Shown: positions 7,629 to 14,241 of the stretch, piece by piece | Position numbering within the stretch: the stretch's first letter is position 1 | How the letters are laid out: the number at the start of each line of letters is the position of its first letter | From: JANYIP01 sp031394045 | GTDB taxonomy: Bacteria > Actinomycetota > Actinomycetes > Prado026 | Length of the DNA: 17,850 nucleotides | Assembly: GCA_031394045.1 (NCBI GenBank) | Contig: JANMWN010000204.1 | Span: forward strand, 1-17,850 | Direction: 5' to 3' | Translations under genes and position numbers: made by a program | Notes under the pieces: model-generated | The model's database searches: none | What the model saw: the letters and a program-made list of their open reading frames with translations, nothing else | What the model was told of the DNA's origin: nothing

Positions 7629-7930
7629 CTCAGGCGGCTGCGTCGGACCGCAGGATGCGAGGCGGCGTCCACCCGCCGCCCGAGTGACCGAAGGTACGAC
7701 TCCGACATCGCGCTACCAAGAACGCTGCCAGCCTCGCTTGTCATGGTCACACCTTGCCATGCACCGCCGCGCGCACGCGAAACCTCCGCGGTCGCTGTCA
7801 ACCTGAACCAGAGCCGTCCGTCGTGCCAGCGCGGCGACTCAGGGAACGAGAGGCCACTCAGCAGTACGGACGGCTCTGGCAGTGGGTCCCCTCGCTCAGG
7901 TCTTGCGGGGATGGTTCCGGTAGTAGTCAC
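7625..7930 (-). pseudogene. Truncated SMP-30/gluconolactonase-like remnant
   Basis: A 101-codon frame begins with GTG inside the 3' end of the cytochrome b partner gene and ends in an ATGA overlap with the GAP-family start. Residues 23-42 (LLSGLSFPESPRWHDGRLWF) are the standard N-terminal blade of SMP-30/gluconolactonase-like propellers, which normally run to about 280-300 residues. After GRLWF the family sequence is lost, and the remaining ~60 residues are Arg/Ala/Ser-rich and unrecognisable. It is most simply the stub of a lactonase gene after an internal deletion. Whether the frame is still translated to feed ribosomes to the next gene cannot be told from sequence. Confidence 0.6.
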
Positions 7931-8834
7931 GCCATATCAGCCGGTGCACCGGGATCCACCTGGGTATGGAGCGTACGCCCGGGATGAACGGCACGAGCAC
8001 GAACCCGAGCGTGAGCACCATCATCAGGCCCCAGACCCACGCGTCCGCGTTGTCGGAGGACGAGAACGGCTCGATCTGGTACCAGAACGTGTAGAGCCAG
8101 AGCCACGACTGACCGGGGTAGTTCCCGGTCTCGTTCATCATTCCCCACTGGTCCCCGCCGAGGTGCTGGGCACGAGCCTGGTCCTCCAGGTACGCACCGT
8201 CCGCGAGGAACAGCAACGGGTAGGTGTAGTCGGTGCTGAAGAACTGGCCCTGCGCCCCGAGCGCGCCGTCGAGCCCACCGGCCTGCGCGGCCGCGAGCAG
8301 CCCGGCCGACAGTGCCGGCGCCGGCCCGTAGTCCCCGGTAGCGACCTTGGTGTAGTCGCCGTCGGGCTCCGCCGCGATCGCGTCGGAGTAGGCACCAGCC
8401 CAGGATGCTTGCTGGTCGGCCGAGGCAGCGTCCCAGGCCGAGAGGGCAGCGGTCACCTCTGCGGTCCCCACCTGGCGGTGCAGGGGACCTACTACGAAGG
8501 CCTGCGCGGTGTCGACAGGGATGCGTACGCCGCCCAGCTTCTGCAGGTTGAGCGGGCCGATGGTCTGCCCGTCGGCGGCGGAGTTGTACGGCGGGCCGTA
8601 CGTCGCCGTACCGCTGGTGCCTGCGAGCTCCGCGGCTGCGGTCGAGACGAAGTCGGCGGGCGCCGCCTTGGCCCACGTCTGCAAGGTGATGCTGGGTTCG
8701 TCGGGCGACCCGAACGCGAAGGCGAGCCCGATGACGAGGGCGCCGACGACGAGGAGGGCGACCACGAGCTCCTTGGCCAGGTCGTACTCCCGGTTGGCGC
8801 CGGTCCAGGGCCGACTGGCGAGATCGGTGCTCAT
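7896..8834 (-). CDS. Membrane partner of cytochrome b (divergent C-terminal half-like subunit)
   Basis: 312 aa. One membrane helix lies at residues about 21-42 (ELVVALLVVGALVIGL), followed by ~190 residues outside the membrane, rich in Ala, Gly, Asp and Tyr. A Trp-rich segment (WLWLYTFWYQIEPF) and a second helix at about 265-287 (VWGLMMVLTLGFVLVPFIPG) come next, then a basic end. The final helix with VPFIPG resembles the C-terminal half of bc-type cytochrome b (subunit IV-like). I find no PEWY quinol-site motif and no CxxCH heme motif. ATG 8834 overlaps the stop of the cytochrome b N-half in an ATGA, so the two are made together. I infer it is the dedicated partner of a two-gene quinone-reactive cytochrome b. 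The large extracytoplasmic part is unassigned. Confidence 0.75.
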   Translation of the reverse strand: MSTDLASRPWTGANREYDLAKELVVALLVVGALVIGLAFAFGSPDEPSITLQTWAKAAPADFVSTAAAELAGTSGTATYGPPYNSAADGQTIGPLNLQKLGGVRIPVDTAQAFVVGPLHRQVGTAEVTAALSAWDAASADQQASWAGAYSDAIAAEPDGDYTKVATGDYGPAPALSAGLLAAAQAGGLDGALGAQGQFFSTDYTYPLLFLADGAYLEDQARAQHLGGDQWGMMNETGNYPGQSWLWLYTFWYQIEPFSSSDNADAWVWGLMMVLTLGFVLVPFIPGVRSIPRWIPVHRLIWRDYYRNHPRKT

Positions 8835-9463
8835 GACGTCGTCTCCTCTTCACGCGCATCGATGGGTGGTACGACGCCGTGCTTGCGTACGAGCAGGACG
8901 TGCCAGACGGTGATCCCGCCGAGCACCAGGGGAAGCAGCGCGACGTGGAACAGCAGCATCTGGCCCAGGTCCAGGACGTTGAACCAAGCCCCGATGCCGA
9001 CCGAGTTCAGGCCGTCCTTGGCCTGGGTCGAGATCCATTGCGCGTCGAAGTTGGTCTGCATCACGTACCCGGTGAACGCGGTGCCGACCGAGGCGAGGAA
9101 GCAGATCGCGCCGGTGATCCAGGTTGCCGCGCGTCGGCCGCGCCAGGCCGCCATCCAGAACTTGCCCCACAGGTGCACGACCATGAAGAGGAAGAAGAGC
9201 TCGACGCTCCACAGGTGCACGCTGTTGACGTAGTGCCCCACCGACGAGGAGTGGTACCAGAGCGGCCCCTCCAAGGTCAGGACCAGGCCGGACCCTATGA
9301 CGAACGCCAGCGCGGCGATGGTGGCCACCCCGAAGACGTAGATCCAGGAGGCGACGTACGCCGGCTGCTCCTCAGGGAGGAGCTTGTCCGGCGGCAGGGC
9401 GCCGAAGAAGCGGTCACGCAGGCGGCCGGTCCAGGTGCTGGCGTGCTCGACGTGGCTGGTCAT
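8831..9463 (-). CDS. Cytochrome b N-terminal domain protein (cytochrome b6-like, di-heme)
   Basis: 210 aa with four membrane helices. The heme-ligand pairs of b-type cytochromes are complete: His83-x13-His97 in helix B (SVHLWSVELFFLFMVVHLW) and His173-x14-His188 in helix D, spacings identical to cytochrome b6. The family also shows in FTGYVMQTNFDAQW between them and the WYHSSSVGHYVNS loop. It should carry two hemes across the membrane and exchange electrons with menaquinone. ATG 9463 overlaps the stop of the 43-aa gene (ATGA), and its own stop overlaps the next start. No Rieske iron-sulfur protein or cytochrome c gene lies nearby, unlike the qcr operon, so this is an accessory cytochrome b rather than the main respiratory complex. 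Confidence 0.92.
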   Translation of the reverse strand: MTSHVEHASTWTGRLRDRFFGALPPDKLLPEEQPAYVASWIYVFGVATIAALAFVIGSGLVLTLEGPLWYHSSSVGHYVNSVHLWSVELFFLFMVVHLWGKFWMAAWRGRRAATWITGAICFLASVGTAFTGYVMQTNFDAQWISTQAKDGLNSVGIGAWFNVLDLGQMLLFHVALLPLVLGGITVWHVLLVRKHGVVPPIDAREEETTS

Positions 9464-9591
9464 GGCCGCTTCCGCCCCTTCGGGAAGGGTAGGGCGATGG
9501 CGAGCGCGAAGAGCGCCAACCCGATCCCGATGATCACCAGGTTGGCGATGGAGATCTGGATCGGTCCCCAGGTCAAGAAGTGCGTATTCAT
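9460..9591 (-). CDS. 43-aa single-helix membrane protein in the cytochrome b operon
   Basis: A 43-codon ORF starting MNTHFLTWGP and ending FPKGRKRP. It has one hydrophobic helix (about residues 11-34, rich in Ile, Leu and Ala) and a basic C-terminus, giving a predicted outside-N, cytoplasm-C topology. It exactly bridges its neighbours: its ATG overlaps the Acg-like stop (ATGA, 9588-9591) and its TGA overlaps the cytochrome b start (ATGA, 9460-9463). That double coupling is the main reason to call it real. By analogy with small subunits of cytochrome complexes it may stabilise the cytochrome b pair; I recognise no specific family. Confidence 0.7.
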   Translation of the reverse strand: MNTHFLTWGPIQISIANLVIIGIGLALFALAIALPFPKGRKRP

Positions 9592-10568
9592 GCGGGCTCG
9601 ATTCTCAAGATGTCTTGCATGGGCCTGCGGTGGGTCGGAGGCATCGGGGGGCCGTAGCCGAACCGCAGGACGACCTGCGGGTACGACCAGCGGCTGCTGG
9701 GGTCGCGCACCAGGCTGCGCAGGGCTGGCACCTCGGTGGCCTGGGAGAGGATGCCCGCCGAGAGGCCGCGAACGGTGGCGGTGAGCAGCACGCGCTCGAG
9801 AGCCAGCCCGGCGCGCACCCAGTCGATCGGATGGTCGCCCGTCGTGAGCAGCGTGGCCAGCAACCCCGAGCTCTCGAACTCGGCTGAACCGCGCCCCGCC
9901 ACGGGCCGACCCAGGGCGAGGTCGCGGACGACGGAGGAAGGGTGTCGCGAGACGGGACCGAGTGACTGGGCGGGGATCCCGGCGCCGGGCTGACGTTCGT
10001 CGCCAACCCAGCGCGACATCGACTCAACGAGCGCCGGGTCGTCGCGCTGCGTGGCGTCCGCGTCGTGCAGAAGGCCGACCAGCTCGAAACGGTGCGCGCC
10101 GGTCGCCGAGTCCAGCCGGCCACCTTCGACTGAGGCCGCCTCCTGCAGGTGCATGAAGTCCTCGTACTGAACCTGTTCTGCAGTGAACGGCACCCGACTG
10201 CACTGCCGCACCGGGATCGCGTCGTGCAGAAGCCGTTCGGACTGCAGGTACGGAGCCGGGCCGCCCACGCGGAGCCGCGCCACGAAGGTCGGCTCCGAGA
10301 TCGACGGCAGCAGCTGCACGGCGGCAGCATGCCCCCGGGCAGCGACCGCCAGCCGCAGGTTGAGCAGCGCCGCGCCCAGCGAGATGAAAACCTCGCGCCC
10401 GGTGGGGTCGAGCACCGTGGGCGCCTGGTCAGGGTCCACGTACAGGTCGACGAGATCGTCGTGCACGTGGAAGCGCCAGGGCTGACAGTTCAAGATGGAC
10501 GGCGCTCTCGCCGCGGCAGCCACGACGGCCTCGAAGTCCTCGGGACCGAACACCTCGCTGCCCGTCAT
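9588..10568 (-). CDS. acg: Acg-family FMN-binding nitroreductase-like protein
   Basis: 326 aa, resembling M. tuberculosis Acg (Rv2032). N-terminal RAPSILNCQPWRF is the FMN-contact motif of nitroreductases. The internal HDAIPVRQCSRVPF and C-terminal YPQVVLRFGYG segments are also family-typical. Acg-type proteins are duplicated nitroreductase folds that bind FMN but often lack classical NAD(P)H activity; an FMN-sequestering or redox role is proposed for them. ATG 10568 is preceded by GGCGGAGAG. A strong DosR/DevR box lies about 100 bases upstream, matching the known hypoxia control of the mycobacterial gene. The stop overlaps the 43-aa gene start, linking this flavoprotein to the cytochrome b module. 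Confidence 0.88.
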   Translation of the reverse strand: MTGSEVFGPEDFEAVVAAAARAPSILNCQPWRFHVHDDLVDLYVDPDQAPTVLDPTGREVFISLGAALLNLRLAVAARGHAAAVQLLPSISEPTFVARLRVGGPAPYLQSERLLHDAIPVRQCSRVPFTAEQVQYEDFMHLQEAASVEGGRLDSATGAHRFELVGLLHDADATQRDDPALVESMSRWVGDERQPGAGIPAQSLGPVSRHPSSVVRDLALGRPVAGRGSAEFESSGLLATLLTTGDHPIDWVRAGLALERVLLTATVRGLSAGILSQATEVPALRSLVRDPSSRWSYPQVVLRFGYGPPMPPTHRRPMQDILRIEPA

Positions 10569-10596
10569 GGCCCACTCTCCGCCGGCAAGTGCTGAT

Positions 10597-10610
10597 GCGA
10601 CTGCTGTCCC
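10597..10610. promoter_or_regulatory. Possible second, weaker DosR/DevR box
   Basis: Minus-strand GGGACAGCAGTCGC matches ten of the fourteen core positions of GGGACTWWAGTCCC, keeping both GGGAC and AGTC halves. It lies 29 bases before the Acg-like ATG and about 69 bp from the strong box. Mycobacterial acg also has more than one box. This one is close to the start codon and may be chance. Confidence 0.35.
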
Positions 10611-10662
10611 CCAAAGCAGATCGTTTGCCGAGGGGGGACGGAACGGCCCTAGGTCGCCGCGG

Positions 10663-10682
10663 TCCGGGACTTTAGTCCCTGG
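10663..10682. promoter_or_regulatory. DosR/DevR hypoxia-response box
   Basis: GGGACTTTAGTCCC at 10666-10679 is a perfect match to the symmetric core of the DosR consensus TTSGGGACTWWAGTCCCSAA. The outer bases match poorly. It starts right after the stop of the upstream small gene and 98 bases before the Acg-like start, and the family's best-known member is DosR-controlled in M. tuberculosis. I infer that the nitroreductase-cytochrome b operon is switched on by hypoxia or nitric oxide through a DosR-like regulator encoded elsewhere. Confidence 0.8.
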
Positions 10683-10919
10683 CTAGTGCGACCGGCCGGA
10701 CAATCGGCGTACGTCGACCAGCACGGCGGTGGCGAAGCCGGCGACAAGCAGGAGGACAGCAAGCACCACGAGCACTGTGTCGCCCACGGCAGCCGAGACG
10801 ACCAGCGCCGCAGCGACACCGAGGGCGACCACCACTGCGCACGCGATCTTCCAGTCGTCGCCGACGATGAACTCGTACCAGAACATCCCGAAGCCCTTGA
10901 GGAAGCCGACCAGCCTCAC
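10683..10919 (-). CDS. Small two-helix membrane protein
   Basis: 78 aa from GTG 10919, chosen because GTGA overlaps the stop of the COG4280 gene. An upstream ATG at 11006 would lie deep within that gene and add a Gly/Arg-rich leader. The N-terminus (VRLVGFLKGFGMFWYEFIVGDDWK) is amphipathic and aromatic. Two hydrophobic helices follow (about residues 25-43 and 48-67), and the end is basic (VDVRRLSGRSH). It looks like a small inner-membrane protein that functions with the COG4280 transporter-like protein. I know no characterised homologue. The DosR box begins directly behind its stop. Confidence 0.75.
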   Translation of the reverse strand: MRLVGFLKGFGMFWYEFIVGDDWKIACAVVVALGVAAALVVSAAVGDTVLVVLAVLLLVAGFATAVLVDVRRLSGRSH

Positions 10920-11704
10920 CGGAGCACCTCCTCGGCCGCCATGGCCACAGCCGGCCCGCTGCGGGACAGGCCGATCACCAACGCCCGCGTCACGGCGAAC
11001 CAGCACGCGATGAGCCCGAGGATCGCCCAGTCCTGGCCGGGCCAGACGACGCTGGCGCCGCTGTCACGGAGCACGCCGAGGCCCTCCACCGCCCAGTAGG
11101 TGCCGAAGCTGGCCAGCATCAGCCCCACGCCGTACTTGAGCGTGTTCTCGGGGATGGCCGACAGAGGTCGGTGCAGCAGCAGCCCGGCGAGGACGACCAC
11201 GACAAGCGCGGCGGAGGCCCCCACCACGGCGACGGTGAGGTTGTCCGCGTTCAGGCCAAACGTGATCACGATGAACACCACCTCGACGCCTTCGAGGAAG
11301 ACGCCTTTGAACGACACCGCGAACCCGAACGAGTCGATACCGCCTCGAGGGGCGCCAGCCGCTGCCGCTGCCGCGGTCAGCTCCGCGTACTCAGCGGCCT
11401 CGTCGTGCATCGCCTTGCGTCCGGACGACCGCAGCACCGCCTTGCGCAACCACTGCAGCCCGAAGATCAGGAGCAGGGTCCCGATCGCGAGCTGCAGGGC
11501 GGAACGAGGCAGCCAGGTGGTGAGCGAGTAGCCAGCGATCGCGGTGAAGACCGCCAGAGCGACGAGGGCGGCCGCAGTGCCAGCCAGGGCCGAACGCCAC
11601 CCTCGCGTCACACCCATCGCCAGGACGATGGTCAGGGCCTCGACGAACTCGACGAAGGCGGCGGTGAACGTGGCAGCGAGCAGGCCCCACGTCGCACTGG
11701 TCAT
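10916..11704 (-). CDS. COG4280-like membrane protein, distantly GDT1/UPF0016-like
   Basis: 262 aa with about seven membrane helices arranged as two similar halves. Each half opens with a glutamate-bearing helix: FVEFVEALTIVLAMG (residues 17-31) and FLEGVEVVFIVITFG (about 135-149). Such repeated E-x-x-E signatures recall GDT1/UPF0016 cation transporters (ExGD motif), although the Asp is replaced by Glu here. A charged loop with an Ala-rich run joins the halves. I infer transport of a divalent cation or another small ion; the substrate is not evident. ATG 11704 is six bases after a TAGTGT -10 element, suggesting a leaderless message. The stop overlaps the start of the small two-helix gene, so they form a pair. 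Confidence 0.75.
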   Translation of the reverse strand: MTSATWGLLAATFTAAFVEFVEALTIVLAMGVTRGWRSALAGTAAALVALAVFTAIAGYSLTTWLPRSALQLAIGTLLLIFGLQWLRKAVLRSSGRKAMHDEAAEYAELTAAAAAAGAPRGGIDSFGFAVSFKGVFLEGVEVVFIVITFGLNADNLTVAVVGASAALVVVVLAGLLLHRPLSAIPENTLKYGVGLMLASFGTYWAVEGLGVLRDSGASVVWPGQDWAILGLIACWFAVTRALVIGLSRSGPAVAMAAEEVLR

Positions 11705-11710
11705 CCCGCC

Positions 11711-11716
11711 ACACTA
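11711..11716 (-). promoter_or_regulatory. Candidate -10 box giving a leaderless COG4280 message
   Basis: On the minus strand TAGTGT (TANNNT type) is followed by exactly six bases and then the ATG at 11704, the geometry of a leaderless actinobacterial transcript. No good -35 hexamer is visible. A GCGTGATC half-site at 11748-11741 occupies that region instead. Confidence 0.4.
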
Positions 11717-11740
11717 GGGCAGCGTCGGGAAATCATTGAG

Positions 11741-11813
11741 GATCACGCCCAGCCGGCTGCCCATGTCCGGGACCCCGGCACCCCCTCTGACTGATCACGC
11801 AGCGTGATCAGTC
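11741..11813. promoter_or_regulatory. Probable operator: perfect palindrome plus separate half-site
   Basis: At 11789-11813 twelve-base arms GACTGATCACGC and GCGTGATCAGTC flank a single A: a 25-bp perfect palindrome with no T-run behind it, so more like a protein-binding site than a terminator. The half-site GATCACGC recurs at 11741-11748, exactly 52 bp (about five helix turns) from the same half in the palindrome, and about -37 to -44 from the inferred COG4280 start point. The site lies between that gene and the divergent secreted-protein gene and could serve either. The rest of 11705-11988 shows no further clear signal except two copies of GCCCGGCAAC (11866 and 11910 area). Confidence 0.5.
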
Positions 11814-11988
11814 TTGGACGGACGGGCGAGCCCATGGGCCGAAGGCTGGAGTCGAACAGGTGAGGCCCGGCAACGTACGGCTAGACCTGCCTGTAGGCCA
11901 TATCGATGGGCCCGGCAACCGGGGTACCACTGGCGTCAGGAACGTTCCGTCGCACGCCCGCGGGGAACCTGAACGCATCGGTGGACCC

Positions 11989-14157
11989 GTGAATCTCGCT
12001 AGACGCATCGTCCTGGCGATGGCCGTGCTGATCCCCGCGATCGCTGTACCGATGGTGACCACCGGCGCCGGCTCCTCGTGGGCGGCCGGCGGCCCTACGA
12101 CCCCGCAGAACCAGATCGTGTCGACGGTGCCCGCGATCGGTACGCCTGCGGTCGTCGACGGCGAGGTCCTGAACTTCGCCCAGGTCGGCAGCACGATGGT
12201 GGCCGGCGGCACCTTCAGCCAGGTGCAGAACTCGGCACAGACCACGACGTACCACCGCAGCCGCATCTTCGCCTTCGATGCCTCCTCCGGCGCGGTCAGC
12301 AAGACCTTCGCGCCGAGCTTCAACGGCGAGGTCGACACCCTCCTGGCCGGACCGGTCGGCGGCACGGTGTACGTCGGCGGGCTCTTCACCACCATGAACG
12401 GGGTAAGCGTCCCGAACCTGGTCCTGCTCAACGTCAGCAACGGCTCACGCGTCTCGGCCTTCGCCCCCGGCTCGATCACCAAGGGCGTCATGTCCGTACG
12501 CCTGCTTGGCTCGCGGCTGATCGTCGGTGGCAACTTCACCGCGATCGGCGGCACCCCGCGCGGCGGGCTGGCCGCGCTCGACGCGACGACCGGGGCGCTG
12601 ACGACGTTCCTCACCACCTCGGTCACCGGTCACCACAACTTCGGGCACGTGACGGCCGGGGAGCTTGCCGCGTTCCCGTTCCCGGCGCCGGTCGCCAAGG
12701 GCAATCCCGGGGTCATCCGTATCGCCATCAACCCGCAGGGCACCCGGATGGTGGTCATCGGGAACTTCGACACGGTCGGCCGGCTGGCCCGCGACCAGGC
12801 CGCGGTCTTCAACCTGTCGAGCACCAACGCGACTCTGGACGCGAACTGGAAGACCAACCGCTTCTCGGACGCGTGCTTCTGGTTCACGTTCGACTCGTGG
12901 ATGCGTGACGTCGACTTCTCGCCGGACGGCTCGTACTTCGCGATCGCGACCGCTGGCGGGCACGACTTCCTGCTCCCCGAGGCTGCGACGACCTGCGACA
13001 CGATCACCCGCTGGGAGACCAACGACTCCGGCCAGGACCTGCAGCCCACCTGGGTGGCCAGCTCGGGCAGCGACAGCTTCTTCTCCGTCGCGATCACCGG
13101 CCCGGCCGTCTACGGCGCCGGTCACCCACGGTGGATGAACAACCCGCTCGCGAGCGACAACAAGGGCGGCGGCGCGGTCCCCCGTCCGGGGATCGTCGCG
13201 CTCGACCCGGTCAACGGCATCCCGCTGAAGTGGAACCCTGGCCGCGAGCCGAGAGGTCACGGCACCCAGGGGATGCTCGCGACGGCGGCCGGCCTCTGGA
13301 TCGGCTCCGACACCGACTACGTCGGCGACCGTCTGTACGTGCGAAAGAAGATCGCGTTCTTCCCGCTCGCAGGCGGCGCTGCTCCCGCGTCGACAGCGAC
13401 TTCCCCGCTGCCCGCCGACGTCTACCTGGGGTCGTCGACGGCCAGCCCCGGCAACCCGCTCGCGTTCCGTCCGTACGACGGCACGAGCAGCGGGACCATC
13501 ACCGGAGTCGCCTCGCCGCTCGACTGGCCGACGGTGCGCGGCGCCACCCTCATCGGCGCAAACCTGTTCTACAGCAAGACTTCTGGCGGCACACTCTTCT
13601 CGCGGACCTTCGACGGGATGACGTTCGGGGCCGAGGTCGCTGTCAACCCGTACAGCGACCCGATCTGGAACAACATGGTCGACGCCGGCCGCGGCTTCAA
13701 CGGGCCCCTCACGCTCGAGGGAGTCCAGCCTGACCTGTACGCGCAGCTCGGCTCCGTGACCTCGCTGGCGTACGACCCCGCGACCGGACGGATGTACTAC
13801 ACGCGCAGCGGCGACGCGACGCTGTACTACCGCGCGTTCAACCCGGACAGCGGCATCATCTACCCGGTCGCCTCGACCATCACCGGCGTCTCGATGGCAC
13901 AGACGTCCGGCATGTTCGTGTCCGGCAGCCAGCTCTACTTCGTCAACGGCACGACCGGTGTGCTCAGCCGGGTCGGGCTCAGCGGCACCGGCTTCAGCGG
14001 TGCTGCCTCGGACGTGAGCGGCCCCGGCATCGACGGAACCGACTGGACCGCCACCGCGATGTTCGTCGGTCCGCTCACCGCTCCGGTGCACCCGACGCCG
14101 ACCGCGGCCTTCACCCCCGGCGGCCAGGATCACCTAGTACGCCTGGGACCTCAGTGA
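11989..14157 (+). CDS. Secreted beta-propeller-like (delta-60-type repeat) protein
   Basis: 722 aa from GTG 11989, chosen because the next residues form a signal peptide: NLARR, a hydrophobic core to about residue 22, and an SWA cleavage site near residue 32. GGTGG lies five bases upstream. The frame is open further upstream, but that part is Arg/Gly-rich and would bury the signal. The mature protein holds repeated blade-like motifs: STMVAGGTFSQV, GTVYVGGLFTTMNG, SRLIVGGNFTAIGG and TRMVVIGNFDTVG, interleaved with LAALDATTGAL-type strands. A second half has YDPATGRMYYTRSG and LYFVNGTTGVLSRV. These suggest one or two propellers outside the cell; ligand unknown. The C-terminus reads PTPTAAFTPGG and stops after 15 more residues, where relatives commonly enter a PKD domain. 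Confidence 0.8.
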   Translation: MNLARRIVLAMAVLIPAIAVPMVTTGAGSSWAAGGPTTPQNQIVSTVPAIGTPAVVDGEVLNFAQVGSTMVAGGTFSQVQNSAQTTTYHRSRIFAFDASSGAVSKTFAPSFNGEVDTLLAGPVGGTVYVGGLFTTMNGVSVPNLVLLNVSNGSRVSAFAPGSITKGVMSVRLLGSRLIVGGNFTAIGGTPRGGLAALDATTGALTTFLTTSVTGHHNFGHVTAGELAAFPFPAPVAKGNPGVIRIAINPQGTRMVVIGNFDTVGRLARDQAAVFNLSSTNATLDANWKTNRFSDACFWFTFDSWMRDVDFSPDGSYFAIATAGGHDFLLPEAATTCDTITRWETNDSGQDLQPTWVASSGSDSFFSVAITGPAVYGAGHPRWMNNPLASDNKGGGAVPRPGIVALDPVNGIPLKWNPGREPRGHGTQGMLATAAGLWIGSDTDYVGDRLYVRKKIAFFPLAGGAAPASTATSPLPADVYLGSSTASPGNPLAFRPYDGTSSGTITGVASPLDWPTVRGATLIGANLFYSKTSGGTLFSRTFDGMTFGAEVAVNPYSDPIWNNMVDAGRGFNGPLTLEGVQPDLYAQLGSVTSLAYDPATGRMYYTRSGDATLYYRAFNPDSGIIYPVASTITGVSMAQTSGMFVSGSQLYFVNGTTGVLSRVGLSGTGFSGAASDVSGPGIDGTDWTATAMFVGPLTAPVHPTPTAAFTPGGQDHLVRLGPQ

Positions 14158-14184
14158 CGCAGCGACGGACCACCGCGACCTGGC

Positions 14185-14190
14185 TAGGCT
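14185..14190 (+). promoter_or_regulatory. Candidate -10 box for the basic-tailed protein gene
   Basis: TAGGCT fits the TANNNT actinobacterial -10 pattern and would give a leader of about 45 bases containing GAGGAG at 14231-14236. No matching -35 element is evident, so the call is tentative. Confidence 0.3.
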
Positions 14191-14241
14191 GACCTGGAGA
14201 TCCTGGCGGGCGCCGGGCCGGGACCCGACCGAGGAGCGATC

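Noticed and set aside
6957..9233. 758-codon plus-strand open frame
   Set aside because: Antisense to the GAP-family and cytochrome b genes, with low-complexity charged composition and no domain. The minus-strand proteins show clear family motifs.
11767..11780. Weak DosR-like match GGGACCCCGGCACC upstream of COG4280
   Set aside because: Only about eight of fourteen core positions fit and the right half-site is lost; expected by chance in GC-rich DNA.
11815..11985. Possible SAM-type riboswitch, because GCCCGGCAAC occurs twice upstream of the secreted protein
   Set aside because: I could not fold the flanks into a SAM-I or SAM-IV core, and the downstream gene has no methionine or SAM link. A covariance-model search would settle it.
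12445..14133. 562-codon minus-strand frame
   Set aside because: Antisense shadow of the secreted propeller gene, with Arg/Glu/Gly-rich composition and no recognisable domain.
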